Counted from the first letter of the stretch, positions 8,351-18,481 are shown. The stretch is DNA of 64,000 nucleotides from an uncultured Aquimarina sp. (GCA_947499005.1 CANMML010000002.1:124001-188000); one strand, 5' to 3'. A program made the numbers and translations. Notes: generated from the letters alone by a model not told the origin.

Positions 8351-9703
8351 ATGAGTAGAGCTGTAGTAAAAACATCTGTTTCGGTAAGTTTTATTTTAAA
8401 AGAACCTAAAATTCATTTAGATGAATCTACGAAAAGAAATGAATCTTTGATCCTGTTTCGGGTGTCTGCGGGGAGGGAAGTTCAAAAGAGATTTTCAACA
8501 GGATATAAAGTAAATCCTAAGTTCTGGGATTCAAAAAAACAAAAAGTACGAAATGTAGCTGCTGTTTCAAATAGTCTAGATATCAACAATTACTTGGAGG
8601 GCTTAAAAAATAGATTTAACAAGGATATAGCTCAAAAGGTAGCAAATGGTATCCCAGTAACAAAAACGCTTGTAAAGGAAGTGTATGATGCTATTTCAAG
8701 TAAAAACTTAGTGGGTGATGTACAAGAAAAAGAGACTTTTTTTAAATATTGTCATAAGTTCATAGAAAAGAAGAAGAAAACCCTTCTTGTCAAGAAAGGA
8801 AAAAAAAGTGATACTGTTAAAGCCTATGAACAAGCAATAGGTTTTGTTCGATCTTTTGAAAAGGATGAGGGTTACCCAGTAGATTTTGATACTATTGATC
8901 TTAATTTTTACTATGAGTTTATTGATTATATGCAAACAAAGAAAAAAGCAGATGGAGGGCTTTATTCAGCAAATACCATTGGGAAACATATAAAGACTCT
9001 TAAGACTATTTTAAATAGTGCGACGGCTGACGGTGTGAATACTAATCTAAAATATAAGCATACGGAATTTAAAATTATAAAAGAGTTAACAACGGCGGTA
9101 TATTTAAGTGATAGTGAGCTTAAGAAGATATTTGAGTTGGATTTAAGTAACTATCCTAAACATGAAAAAGCGCGTGATTTATTCTTTTTGGGATGTGCTA
9201 CAGGGCAGCGAGTTTCTGATTTTAACCGCTTTTCAGAATGTCAAATAGAAAAGTATGAAGGCAAGGATTTTATTGTCTTAAATCAGTTTAAAACAGGAAA
9301 TAGAGTGTATTGTCCTATTACTCCAGCAATGCGTAAAGTAATGGATAATCGTTATGAAGGTAAATTTCCTACCCCAATGATTGAGCAAGAAATAAATGAT
9401 TTAATAAAAGAAGTAGCACAAATGGCTGAAATCGACGAAATAGTCGTTTTTGAAAGAACAATTGGAGGGAAAAAGGTTTCTAAGAAAACCCCTAAGTATA
9501 AATTAATATCAACTCATACAGCCAGAAGAACCTATGCAACTAATAAATTTAAAGCAAAAATCCCTGTACACGATATTATGCTTATGACTGGACATAAAAG
9601 TGAAAGGGAGTTTTTCAAATACATTAGAGAGGATGGTAAAGATCAAGCTCATAGGGTGGCTTCTACAAAAGAGTTTGAAAGTACCTTTCTTAAAATTGTG
9701 TAA
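8351..9703 (+). CDS. Tyrosine site-specific integrase
   Basis: 450 aa from the ATG at 8351; an earlier in-frame ATG at 8312 would read through the tandem repeat site and is less likely. It has an N-terminal arm-binding region, a SAM-like core-binding domain (about 110-230), and a catalytic domain with Arg in GCATGQRVSDF, Lys in FKTGNR, HxxR in STHTARRTYATN, His in MTGHKSE and the nucleophile Tyr in FFKYIRE. This is the integrase type of Bacteroidota transposons and islands. It is the only recombinase in the island and should catalyse insertion into tRNA-Phe. The end overlaps the convergent next gene by 14 bp. Confidence 0.92.
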   Translation: MSRAVVKTSVSVSFILKEPKIHLDESTKRNESLILFRVSAGREVQKRFSTGYKVNPKFWDSKKQKVRNVAAVSNSLDINNYLEGLKNRFNKDIAQKVANGIPVTKTLVKEVYDAISSKNLVGDVQEKETFFKYCHKFIEKKKKTLLVKKGKKSDTVKAYEQAIGFVRSFEKDEGYPVDFDTIDLNFYYEFIDYMQTKKKADGGLYSANTIGKHIKTLKTILNSATADGVNTNLKYKHTEFKIIKELTTAVYLSDSELKKIFELDLSNYPKHEKARDLFFLGCATGQRVSDFNRFSECQIEKYEGKDFIVLNQFKTGNRVYCPITPAMRKVMDNRYEGKFPTPMIEQEINDLIKEVAQMAEIDEIVVFERTIGGKKVSKKTPKYKLISTHTARRTYATNKFKAKIPVHDIMLMTGHKSEREFFKYIREDGKDQAHRVASTKEFESTFLKIV

Positions 9704-10448
9704 TTAGTGTTTTTCTAGGTGTAAAGCTAATTTCTTTTATTCTTTTCATCGGAATTGCTCTGACCTTTTCTATGAAACCATCATAGACAAATAAATAATT
9801 AGAAGTATTTCCGATAAAAAAACGGCACAAATCATTTCGATTTTCTCTAAGTAAGTATAGATCGTCATTCAGAAGAATATCGAAATTCCGCTTTTTCTCT
9901 AATGTGTTTTTTGCTTGGTAATTCCCGATTACTATTGCTGAACATGACTGTAGTACAATCAAAGTATAAAAAATATATTTTGTGGAAAACCTGAGTATAT
10001 AGCATGCAGCATTTAGTATTAGTAAGCAAATAGAGAGCCAGATTGCAATTTTATTTTGAAATTGAAATAACAAGTAGGTTTCTATGATTAAAAGTACAAT
10101 AGATATGTAGTTTACACGAATCTTATTAGAGTTTATCAGGTATGTTATTATGAAAAGTAATAAAATCAACCCTAAATAAACGGACAAAATAAGTATGAGA
10201 ATGCTTTGTTGGTAATAAACTTGTATGAGGTCAATAGGGTGAAAGTAGATGAAGTAATCTACAGTGAAGTTGTTGAAGAAAAAATATAAATAGACTAAGC
10301 TGAATATAGGGATAGAAGCTGTAAACAATTTAACTGCTTTTTCAAATGAAATATCCTTTTGAAAACCGTATTCGGTGTTCAAAAAAATAAAAAATCGTTC
10401 AAGAATAGATTCTTTTCTTAATCTTTCGAAACTCTTGGGAATTTTCAT
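9690..10448 (-). CDS. Multi-pass membrane protein of unknown function
   Basis: 252 aa from the ATG at 10448 (MKIPKSFERLRKE). An ATG at 10484 lies inside the terminator of the upstream rep gene, so it is unlikely. A cytoplasmic N-terminal segment is followed by about five hydrophobic helices and a C-terminal basic domain of some 70 residues containing LYLLRENRNDLCRFFIGNTSNYLFVYDGF. I do not recognise the family. It lies between int (convergent) and rep (same strand, upstream), and could be island maintenance or cargo. Confidence 0.5.
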   Translation of the reverse strand: MKIPKSFERLRKESILERFFIFLNTEYGFQKDISFEKAVKLFTASIPIFSLVYLYFFFNNFTVDYFIYFHPIDLIQVYYQQSILILILSVYLGLILLLFIITYLINSNKIRVNYISIVLLIIETYLLFQFQNKIAIWLSICLLILNAACYILRFSTKYIFYTLIVLQSCSAIVIGNYQAKNTLEKKRNFDILLNDDLYLLRENRNDLCRFFIGNTSNYLFVYDGFIEKVRAIPMKRIKEISFTPRKTLITQF

Positions 10449-10474
10449 AACGAGTTGATTTTGATTTAATATAT

Positions 10475-10500
10475 AAAAAAGCACCTTCTTAGAGGTGCTT
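10475..10500 (-). terminator. Rho-independent terminator after rep
   Basis: On the minus strand, AAGCACCT and AGGTGCTT pair around a 6-nt loop and are followed by six Ts, five bases beyond the rep stop codon. Confidence 0.8.
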
Positions 10501-10504
10501 TATG

Positions 10505-11473
10505 TTATTCAATTCTAGGGGAGTATGATGACATTTTATAATCGAGTTCTTTAATAAAATCAATTTTAGGTTTTGCAATTTTAGAGCTGTAGATACTTCT
10601 AGTTGTTTTACTCAAATAATAAGCTCTGTCTTTTGTTATATGACCTGCTTTTTTACTTGATTGTATAGTCTCATAGACAGTATCAAATCCTCCTGTTGAT
10701 TCCATTCCTTTGAGCATGTAGTAGTTTTTGAAATCAGAAGTGCTAAAAGTTGAGTCTGGGGTACCAAAAACAATTGGATTTTGTCTTTGAATTTTCCAAT
10801 AAAAGTCATGCCATTTTTGTACTATTATTCTAAAGAATTTCTCGTCACAGAGGTCTTCAATTGTCACTATTTTGCCAAAAATTCTACTGATTCTCTTTTT
10901 AAAACGTATTTCATATCTTAAAATATTTTTAAAGCTTTTGTATTTTTCAGGAATAGCCATGCCTTTATCCTTGTATTCTTTTATTTTATCATATAAGTTA
11001 AGTTCAATTTTTTGAGTTTTGAAATATAAATTACCATGATAGTTAACCTTTCTGAAACGAGATAACTTTTTTAAACAATTATTATATAAGCTTGGTTGAT
11101 AGTCCATTATGAAATTCGTGGATACATCAATTCTACAGACTTGAGCTTTTCTAATATCAATCGATAAAATATTTGATATATAATCAATTGCTCTCCTGAA
11201 TTCTTCCAACGTTAATGTTTCAAAGTTGTTGCCGTGAACAAACTTGCAAATAGAACTATTTTTTCCATTCATTTTAAGTATATACGGTGTAGCCATAAAA
11301 CTTAGCTTTTGATAATTTCTACCGTAGATACTAAAGTAAACATATGGTATACCTTGATCTGTAATACCTCTTTTTTCTATTTTTAAGTCTTTACTATTTT
11401 CTGATAGGTGAGCTAATATGTTTTTATTTCCTATTGCGTCTTCTTCTAAATAGAAACTTATATTGTCGTACAT
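10505..11473 (-). CDS. Putative rolling-circle replication initiator (phage/plasmid gpII/X-like)
   Basis: 322 aa. It carries a two-part fold seen in phage/plasmid Rep proteins of the gpII/X and RstA type: AQVCRIDVSTNFIMDYQPSLY (the R-I-D-V-S-x-N strand), ELNLYDKIKEYKDKG with a tyrosine, and ILRYEIRFKKRISRIFG. These usually nick the origin with a tyrosine and start rolling-circle replication. The excisionase-like HTH gene lies 59 bp upstream on the same strand, typical of integrating replicons in Bacteroidota. A Rep in an integrated element implies a circular replicating stage. I am fairly but not fully sure of the family. Confidence 0.6.
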   Translation of the reverse strand: MYDNISFYLEEDAIGNKNILAHLSENSKDLKIEKRGITDQGIPYVYFSIYGRNYQKLSFMATPYILKMNGKNSSICKFVHGNNFETLTLEEFRRAIDYISNILSIDIRKAQVCRIDVSTNFIMDYQPSLYNNCLKKLSRFRKVNYHGNLYFKTQKIELNLYDKIKEYKDKGMAIPEKYKSFKNILRYEIRFKKRISRIFGKIVTIEDLCDEKFFRIIVQKWHDFYWKIQRQNPIVFGTPDSTFSTSDFKNYYMLKGMESTGGFDTVYETIQSSKKAGHITKDRAYYLSKTTRSIYSSKIAKPKIDFIKELDYKMSSYSPRIE

Positions 11474-11532
11474 AAATTTTCAATTTTGGGGTTCTTTTTT
11501 ACTCTTAAGTCCAACTTATATATATGCATATA

Positions 11533-11811
11533 TTAGTTTTTGTTTTTTAGAAATTCAATAACTTCACTTTTCAAATACCTCTTACTATTTCCAAATCTTT
11601 TAGGGGATAGTATACCTAGCTTATCGTAGTTGTATAACGTAGTCCTACTAACTCCTAAAAAAGTGGCAGTTTCTTTAATTTTCATAACCTCTTCTTGTTG
11701 AGGTACTGCTTCTACTTTAGCTATTACCTTAGCTATTTTCTCTTCAATTATTAATCCAATTTGGGTTAAAAAGTCCTGTGAGCATGTTTGCTCAATCAAA
11801 ATCTTATTCAT
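11533..11811 (-). CDS. Excisionase/MerR-like helix-turn-helix protein
   Basis: 92 aa. The C-terminal half is a winged HTH of the excisionase family: MKIKETATFLGVSRTTLYNYDKLGILSPKRFGNSKRYLKSEVIEFL. The N-terminal half is a short coiled coil. In Bacteroidota mobile elements such proteins are encoded directly before replication or mobilisation genes and act as directionality factors or regulators. Here it precedes the Rep gene on the same strand, with 179 bp of non-coding sequence upstream that should hold their promoter. Confidence 0.75.
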   Translation of the reverse strand: MNKILIEQTCSQDFLTQIGLIIEEKIAKVIAKVEAVPQQEEVMKIKETATFLGVSRTTLYNYDKLGILSPKRFGNSKRYLKSEVIEFLKNKN

Positions 11812-11990
11812 ATTTTTTTTAATTTATCTTTTACGTTGAACCCGTTGCAACAAGGCATGGCAAATATACGACCCCTCATATGTGGTGGTAATATGATGTA
11901 TGGTTATATAGTTGTATTTGAGCTTGTTATGGTTTTCTGTTGAATGAAAAAGTGGAAATAACTAAAGGGAAGATGGAAGTAAGTATGGAA

Positions 11991-13247
11991 TTATTTAGCT
12001 TTTTGAATCCAGTTAAATTCGCTGTTAGGTATGACTATTTTTTTTCTTTGTTCATTCTGAAACTGTTTTGATATATTTATACCATATCTAGTCTCGAAAA
12101 AACGTTTTAATTTGAGTATTGCAGGAGTGTTGTTTATTTTGAATCGTGTTTTAAAATACCCTAATTGTTGGCAATGTAAAATGAAAGAAACTAGAGATGT
12201 AATTCTTCCTCTATCCTTTATCCAATTTCCAAACTCATCAAAGTAGCCCTCGTCAATAAGTTGTTTTTCAATTTGACTGAATTGGCTAATGTTGTCAGGT
12301 GTTAACTCTTCGTGAAGTTCATTCCTATTTTGGATGAAAGCAAAAACCTCATCTTTTTTGACTTTAATAGGTCTTAGTTCTTTGTTGTACGAATTATTTA
12401 GGTTGTTTAATACAAGATTGTTAGTGAAGAAAGAAATTATTTCTTGCAGTGAATTCTCAAATTCCTTTTCTGAGATGTTATTAGCTTTAGAAAAGTTTAA
12501 AAGGAGTAGGCTTAAACTGCTTTTTTGTTTAAAGTCATTAATGCTAATTGGTTCGATTAATATAAATTGACTATTATTAATTTTTAGTTCAAGTGAATTG
12601 TGAGTAGAAATTATATAATCGGATATGTCAGATTTTCGGGTTTTAAATACAGTCTTTTTAATTAATTTGTTGGTATGCTCAACATTATTTATGACCGTTG
12701 ATCCTACCTTCTCTATAAGGTGTATAAAACTGATAAAGCTATAACAAAAGTTATTATTAATTATTTCAAGATACTCTTGAATGAATTGGTGGCTACTTCT
12801 AAGATTGGGAAAGTGTTTAATAAAATGTTTTTCTCCGAAAATGTAACTATTTAATTTTTCGTATTTGCTATTTGAAAATAAGGGGAGTAAATGCAGGGGT
12901 TCTAGGTAAGCATACTCGTTTCCCATAAGGCTATTTTTCTCACTTTTGATATTTAGTGTTTTGGTTATTTTCAAATCAAAACCTATTTCATCAAATATCC
13001 CTAGACTTTCTAGGTACTTAGAAATATCATCTTTTGTGTTGTTTGTAAATGCACCAGTAAAATTCTTCTTTGTGTAGTCTATAACGCTTTGAAGGTATTT
13101 GGTATCTCCCTGCCAAGTTATTCTAAGTATATGGATTTTATCATCTAGAGTTTTATCTAAATAATCCTTACAACTATTACTGTATTTTGCAGAATCAGAA
13201 AGAATCTGTAGGTTAAACAAGTGTTCAATGAAATCATCGTAATGCAT
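11991..13247 (-). CDS. Island protein of unknown function (418 aa)
   Basis: No recognised catalytic motif. It is soluble, Asn/Lys/Ile-rich, and mostly helical in appearance. The C-terminal 100 residues (IEKQLIDEGYFDEFGNWIKDRGRITSLVSFILHCQQLGYF ending FFETRYGINISKQFQNEQRKK) resemble a helical domain found in Bacteroidota mobile-element proteins. It starts 9 bp after the XRE regulator stops, so the two are co-transcribed. It may work with that regulator, but there is no direct evidence. Confidence 0.5.
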   Translation of the reverse strand: MHYDDFIEHLFNLQILSDSAKYSNSCKDYLDKTLDDKIHILRITWQGDTKYLQSVIDYTKKNFTGAFTNNTKDDISKYLESLGIFDEIGFDLKITKTLNIKSEKNSLMGNEYAYLEPLHLLPLFSNSKYEKLNSYIFGEKHFIKHFPNLRSSHQFIQEYLEIINNNFCYSFISFIHLIEKVGSTVINNVEHTNKLIKKTVFKTRKSDISDYIISTHNSLELKINNSQFILIEPISINDFKQKSSLSLLLLNFSKANNISEKEFENSLQEIISFFTNNLVLNNLNNSYNKELRPIKVKKDEVFAFIQNRNELHEELTPDNISQFSQIEKQLIDEGYFDEFGNWIKDRGRITSLVSFILHCQQLGYFKTRFKINNTPAILKLKRFFETRYGINISKQFQNEQRKKIVIPNSEFNWIQKAK

Positions 13248-13256
13248 AGCGGAAGA

Positions 13257-13481
13257 TTATATATCAATTAACTTAAATAAGTCCATTAATTTTATTTCGC
13301 GTGCTTCACAGATTTTTTCTAAAGTAGAGATGGGCATATCATATCCATCTTTGTTTAATATTTTTCGAACAGTCTTCTCGTCTATATTATGATTAGTTGC
13401 AAAAGACCTATTAGATTTCGCTTTTGAAATCCATTCTTTAGAGATGAAATTACATAATATTTTACCCGAAGACGACGACAT
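13257..13481 (-). CDS. XRE-like transcriptional regulator
   Basis: 74 aa from the ATG at 13481 (MSSSSGKILCNF); an upstream ATG at 13532 would add 17 odd residues. The helix-turn-helix is SFATNHNIDEKTVRKILNKDGYDMPISTLEKICEAREIKL, of the Cro/C1 type. It is divergent from the membrane-protein/NTPase genes across a gap of under 100 bp, so it probably controls both directions, as a phage-type or defence-type regulator often does (inference). Confidence 0.7.
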   Translation of the reverse strand: MSSSSGKILCNFISKEWISKAKSNRSFATNHNIDEKTVRKILNKDGYDMPISTLEKICEAREIKLMDLFKLIDI

Positions 13482-13579
13482 CACACAAATGAAGTGTATG
13501 TCTAAATAATTAATGCGGACTAAGGGACGCAATCGGTAAGGTTTAGTTATATTTGATAGATATTAAAAATCCAATAACT

Positions 13580-13996
13580 ATGTTTTTGAGTGTCTTAGGT
13601 TCAATAATTAAAGTTGTAATTATATCTTTTATTTTGAGGGTTTTAATTATTCAAACAAATAATTTTATTGTTACCTCTTTTAAAAAACCATCACTCTGGA
13701 TTCTAATAATGTTCTTAATTAGTTTTTTAGCTTTTGGGGTGAGTTCCTTTTTTTCAAATATGCTAGGGGTTATAGCAATAGCCACAATACTTGCATATAT
13801 AATGACTTTAAAACCTGTTGATAGTAAAGTTGCAGATGATTTCTACAAGGGCTTAGGTGTTAAAAAGGGAAGAATAAAGCACAAAATTGCCTATTGGTTT
13901 TACATTTTAGGAGCAATTTTAGGTTGGTTTGTGTTTTTTGGTAGTTATTATACTGGTGGAAAAGAAGTTAAAATTATCAGCATAATATTTAAATAA
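13580..13996 (+). CDS. Small membrane protein, probable partner of KAP NTPase
   Basis: 138 aa from the ATG at 13580, or 147 aa from a TTG at 13553. Hydropathy shows four helices, about 10-30, 45-65, 70-85 and 110-135, with short basic loops. No family recognised. Its stop codon is directly followed by the next ATG (TAAATG), so the two small membrane genes are translationally coupled. They precede the KAP-type NTPase on the same strand, by 200 bp after the second, and diverge from the XRE gene. Confidence 0.55.
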   Translation: MFLSVLGSIIKVVIISFILRVLIIQTNNFIVTSFKKPSLWILIMFLISFLAFGVSSFFSNMLGVIAIATILAYIMTLKPVDSKVADDFYKGLGVKKGRIKHKIAYWFYILGAILGWFVFFGSYYTGGKEVKIISIIFK

Positions 13997-14413
13997 ATGT
14001 GTAATCAATACACTGTTGTAATCATGAGCTATCTGAGTGGTAAGTCTATATTAGAAAATATTTGGTTAGTATTAATATTACTATCTATAGTTTTAATAGT
14101 GCTTTCGCTGTTTTATATCCAAAAGAAACATAGGATAAACTTAATCCATGTTGTTTTTCAGTTGACAATACCTCCTTTAGTGGGGTATTTTAGCCTCTAC
14201 TATTTCAAACAACCAAATGCTAAATTTCTAAAAGAGTTAATAGGGGCAAGTTCTAAGTGGAAAAGGGATTATTATGAGTTATATGTCAGGAAATCAGATG
14301 ATTTTTTCAGTCTAGAGCATTTTGACTTAAATTGGATAGCGGGAGTTTTGACTTTTCTGTTTAGTGTTTTTGTGATATGGTTTATATTTAAAAAGGTGAG
14401 ACGGAGCGAGTGA
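13997..14413 (+). CDS. Small membrane protein (138 aa)
   Basis: It begins at the ATG immediately after the stop of the previous gene; an internal ATG at 14024 (MSYLSGKS) is an alternative start. Three hydrophobic helices are visible: LVLILLSIVLIVLSLFYI, VFQLTIPPLVGYFSLYYF and the C-terminal IAGVLTFLFSVFVIWFIF. A soluble loop of about 50 residues lies between the last two. No family recognised. With its neighbour it may form the membrane part of a module with the NTPase. Confidence 0.55.
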   Translation: MCNQYTVVIMSYLSGKSILENIWLVLILLSIVLIVLSLFYIQKKHRINLIHVVFQLTIPPLVGYFSLYYFKQPNAKFLKELIGASSKWKRDYYELYVRKSDDFFSLEHFDLNWIAGVLTFLFSVFVIWFIFKKVRRSE

Positions 14414-14614
14414 GAAAATACCCTGTGAAGGGATATTCTTTAATCATAGGTTTTATAGTAATTATGTTATGATTTATATCTCTTAGTTTACGAGAATACT
14501 TCACATGTTTAGCGACTAGAGTATGCTATTTTAGATATGTTGATAAGTTGCATAAACATCTATTTATAAATACTTTGAATCATTTTATATTAGGTGTTAC
14601 GTATAAAGTAGCTT

Positions 14615-17600
14615 ATGATTCAACTTTTACTTTGCAAGATATCTTCATTCTTTTCAAGAAAGAATAAAAAAACAACTAATCCTTCTTTAGAATCACTATC
14701 TCCAAAACCTTTGGAAATTGACAAAATAAAAGGGTATGCAGATGCTTTAAAGTATGGTATTAATGAAGACTCTATAACAAATATTGCACTTACTGGTGGA
14801 TATGGATCAGGTAAGAGTAGCATTATTAGGTCTTTCAAAAATACTTATAGAAAGGATTATACTTTTTTAGAACTATCATTGTCATCTTTTACAAAGACAG
14901 ATATCAAAGAAAAGGATATTGAATTAAGTCTTTTACAGCAAATTATATATCATGTAGACTCAAGAAAAATACCATTATCTAGATTCAAAAGAATACAGGA
15001 TTTATCTAATAGAGATAAATTTTTATATCCATTTTTTTCGATTCTTTGGGTATGGTCTCTCTTATGTCTTTATAAGTTTGAATTTTACAAAAAGTTAAAC
15101 CCTCTAAACTTTAACTTATCAAATCCTTTAGATTACAAGGCTCTTTTTGTTATCTCTATTTTTAGTTTGGGCTTGTTTTTTTGGGTTAATAAATTATACT
15201 ATTTCCTAATCAATTCTAAAATAGCGAGAGTTAATCTAAAGGGAGAACTACAAATTGAAAAAAAAGAAAACACAGCACTTAATAGTCATATTGAAGAACT
15301 GATATATTTCTTTGATAGAAATAGTATTGATGTTGTAATTATTGAAGATTTAGACAGATTCGAAACTAGTGTCAGTCTTAAAGTTTTTACGAAATTAAGA
15401 GAACTGAATATTATGATTAATAATACTCAAAAAAGAGTAAATCATAAAAAGTTAGTTTTCTTATACGCTATCAAGGACGATATATTTGATAGTGAAACAG
15501 ACAAAACAAAGTTCTTTGATTTAATTATTCCAGTAATACCTGTAATTAATTTTTCAAACTCATCAGAGAAGTTAAAAGACAGGATTAAAAGTATTGGAGA
15601 AAAAATTTCAAAGCCTTCAGATCTTTTTTTAGAAGATATATCTTCCTTTATTGATGATATGAGACTCTTAAATAACATATGTAATGAATATGTATTGTAC
15701 TACGAAAATTTGAAACAGTCTTCAAATCTTAACCCAAATAAACTGTTTTCGATCATCACTTATAAAAACTTGCTACCCAAAGACTTTAATGCTCTTCATA
15801 AAGAACAAGGAGTTCTATTCAATATAATAAATAAACGAAAGGAAATTATTGTAGCTAAAAAAAATGAAATCGATAGTGAAATTACTCAATTAGAAGACCT
15901 AGTTTCTGAAGCAAATAATGAAATAATAGAATCGGAAAAAGAGCTTAAATTACTTTATTTAAGTAGATTAAAGTCAATGTTTTCTGACTTTGTTGATTTT
16001 GCAGATGATAATAATAGAAAGTACACTTTTTCACAACTAATTGAAGGAGATACATTTGATAAAGTGAAAACTTCATCAAATATTAGATACTATTATAGTT
16101 CTAATAATGTAAAATATACTGGTATGAAATTCTCTAATATAGAGGATTCTATAGGTCAGAGTTATGATTCTAGATTACGAATTGTGCATTTTAAAAAAAA
16201 TGGAATTGATCAATCTACAAAGAAGATTATTGCACTGCAAAAGAGGAAGAAGAGCTTGTCAAAGATAAAATTGAAAGAGCTAATAGAGGTAGGTGAAATT
16301 TCAGGGATTTTAAATGAATTGGAAGTCTCCTCTAGTGACCATAAAAGAGTAAGTCGTATATGTAGTTTTTTTATAAAGAATGGATACATAGATGAGGATT
16401 ATTATGATTACTCATCTCAATTTCACCCTATTAGTATTACAGAATCTGACAATGAATTTCTCTTAAATGTAAGAGGTTTTGTTGAATCGGATCATAATTA
16501 CAGATTACAAAAGACTGCTAACATTTGTCGTAGAATCGATGATAAATATTTTTTTGAAAGATCAATTTTCAATTTTAATTTAATTGATTTCTTAATGAAA
16601 CATCGAGAATATAACTCTCAGAAGGTTGAAAATCTACTATCGCAATTTTCTCAAAATGATATTTCTTGTTTAAAGTTTATTATTAAATATTTATTCAATC
16701 TTGGTCATTCAGGAGTTTTATTAAGTCTTATAATTGAAAAAGATTCTAGTTTTATTGAGAAATTTATTAGTAGTGAAGAGCTAAATAATTTTGAGAAAGA
16801 CTATTTGGTTTGTAATATTATTAAGCATGTGAAGCCTTCAAAAGTAGGTTCACAATTAGATGAGTATCTTACCAATCATTACAAGCCTTTGAAATTACTA
16901 TTTGAAATTCCTTTGAAAAATGTTGAAGCTTTCGCTTTAGAAAGGCAGCTTAAATTTGAGCATCTAGAAAAAGATATTGATTCTGAGAAAAAAGCTTTAT
17001 TCGAATTTATTTATAATTCTAATAGCTATGTGCTAAATCAAGATAATATAGAAGTTATATTGTATCATTTTGATGAGTCATTTGATAGGGTAAGTCAAAG
17101 GCAGCAATATTATACAACAATTTTAAAGTCTGATTGCGATAAGTTGAAAGCCTATATCAATGAAGATATAAACACTTTTATGAAGGTGCTAGATGATATT
17201 GCAGATAATGATTCGGAATCAGAAAGCACTCTACGACTTATTTATAACAATAAAGATATAAGTTTTAATTATAAAAACACATTGATCCAATTTTCTAAAA
17301 ACACCATATCAAATTTAGACGATATTAATGATTTAGAGATCAAAGAATTGTTGATCAAATATAAGGGAGTAAGTATTAGCTGGAATAACGTTATTAATTA
17401 TTTCGCTAATTCTGAGAATGAGGAAAAAGATAATATTATCAAGGATTACTTTGATAATATCGATGTCGCTAACGTGTTATCAAAAGAGTCTCTAAGAAGT
17501 GTTTGTAAAAGAGATGATAGCTTGAGGATAAAATTATCTGTTTTGATTTTGTATGCAAGAGATTTGAGCCTTGATAATTATAAGAAGATGTTATTGTGTA

Positions 17601-18265
17601 TTGGTAAAAGCTGGAAAGGTAAAGCAATAGCAAGTCTTCCAGAGGATAAGGTGTCTTATTTGATTGAACAACGTTATATACTTCCTTCAGAAGAGACTTT
17701 TGATATTGTTTTAGAGAATTTTTCTTTGGGTCTAATTGATAGGTTTATTGAAACAAGCTTCGGTGAATTTTTTGATGAAAATGAAGTTTTATTACCTCTT
17801 TTGACGGAAAAGAATGAAGTGAATATTTTGAAATCAAGTTTACTATCTCATGAAAATAAATTCTCATTTATAGAACTCCTTGATAAAGTTAATCTTTATA
17901 AAAGCAAGGAATTTGGTAGCTTGGTAGTAGATGTTCTTTCAGAAGAAAGTAATTATTCTAAGCTAAGTTATGATGTTTTGAGTGAATTGTTTTTGTGTAG
18001 TCATGATGATGAAAAAAGGATAAATCTTTTAAATTCTCATTTTAATAATTTGAATGAGAGCGAGATTAGGAATTTACTACATAGACTATCCTACGACTAT
18101 AGAAAGTTAAATGAATCTAAAAAACGTACATTATTCAAAAATAATGAGGCTAATCGAGTTTTGTTATTTAATTTAAAGACTAGCGGACTTATTTCTTCGT
18201 TTAAAGAAAATAAAGTTGGATTATTGAAAGCCGTATCATCTACAGTTGTAAATTTTGCAGCCTAA
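14615..18265 (+). CDS. KAP/YobI-like P-loop NTPase, large membrane-linked ATPase
   Basis: 1216 aa. Walker A is GGYGSGKSS at 61-69 and Walker B is VVIIEDLDRF at 240-249. Two transmembrane helices (about 137-154 and 175-199) are inserted between them, which is the defining layout of KAP NTPases; the rest fits the YobI-like branch. Residues 390-560 include a coiled coil, and the C-terminal 600 residues are a long helical-repeat region with no family I can name. KAP NTPases organise membrane-bound signalling complexes, and members occur in anti-phage modules. As the main cargo of a tRNA island, beside an XRE regulator, a defence role is plausible but inferred. Confidence 0.78.
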   Translation: MIQLLLCKISSFFSRKNKKTTNPSLESLSPKPLEIDKIKGYADALKYGINEDSITNIALTGGYGSGKSSIIRSFKNTYRKDYTFLELSLSSFTKTDIKEKDIELSLLQQIIYHVDSRKIPLSRFKRIQDLSNRDKFLYPFFSILWVWSLLCLYKFEFYKKLNPLNFNLSNPLDYKALFVISIFSLGLFFWVNKLYYFLINSKIARVNLKGELQIEKKENTALNSHIEELIYFFDRNSIDVVIIEDLDRFETSVSLKVFTKLRELNIMINNTQKRVNHKKLVFLYAIKDDIFDSETDKTKFFDLIIPVIPVINFSNSSEKLKDRIKSIGEKISKPSDLFLEDISSFIDDMRLLNNICNEYVLYYENLKQSSNLNPNKLFSIITYKNLLPKDFNALHKEQGVLFNIINKRKEIIVAKKNEIDSEITQLEDLVSEANNEIIESEKELKLLYLSRLKSMFSDFVDFADDNNRKYTFSQLIEGDTFDKVKTSSNIRYYYSSNNVKYTGMKFSNIEDSIGQSYDSRLRIVHFKKNGIDQSTKKIIALQKRKKSLSKIKLKELIEVGEISGILNELEVSSSDHKRVSRICSFFIKNGYIDEDYYDYSSQFHPISITESDNEFLLNVRGFVESDHNYRLQKTANICRRIDDKYFFERSIFNFNLIDFLMKHREYNSQKVENLLSQFSQNDISCLKFIIKYLFNLGHSGVLLSLIIEKDSSFIEKFISSEELNNFEKDYLVCNIIKHVKPSKVGSQLDEYLTNHYKPLKLLFEIPLKNVEAFALERQLKFEHLEKDIDSEKKALFEFIYNSNSYVLNQDNIEVILYHFDESFDRVSQRQQYYTTILKSDCDKLKAYINEDINTFMKVLDDIADNDSESESTLRLIYNNKDISFNYKNTLIQFSKNTISNLDDINDLEIKELLIKYKGVSISWNNVINYFANSENEEKDNIIKDYFDNIDVANVLSKESLRSVCKRDDSLRIKLSVLILYARDLSLDNYKKMLLCIGKSWKGKAIASLPEDKVSYLIEQRYILPSEETFDIVLENFSLGLIDRFIETSFGEFFDENEVLLPLLTEKNEVNILKSSLLSHENKFSFIELLDKVNLYKSKEFGSLVVDVLSEESNYSKLSYDVLSELFLCSHDDEKRINLLNSHFNNLNESEIRNLLHRLSYDYRKLNESKKRTLFKNNEANRVLLFNLKTSGLISSFKENKVGLLKAVSSTVVNFAA

Positions 18266-18414
18266 GTATAGGTGTTAGGGTACCTGTATATATTAGTGGG
18301 TAGTACCTTGAAAAGAAAATCGATTCAGATTGACCACCCCACCCTTCATGAAAAATCTTTTGCGTCAGATTTTTTAGCTTTTTTACAATTGTGTTTTAAG
18401 TGAATCTGGGATAG

Positions 18415-18435
18415 TTGTACACTTAGTTGTATACT
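18415..18435 (+). promoter_or_regulatory. Right copy of tandem TTGTAYACT site
   Basis: TTGTACACT, 3 nt, TTGTATACT, in the same orientation and spacing as at 8326-8346. It lies about 50 bp inside the right end of the island, in a non-coding stretch. It supports a role in integration or excision rather than only int regulation. Confidence 0.6.
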
Positions 18436-18481
18436 ATAATAAACAAAAAATCGCAACGCTTTGTAAATAAAGCAATTGCGA

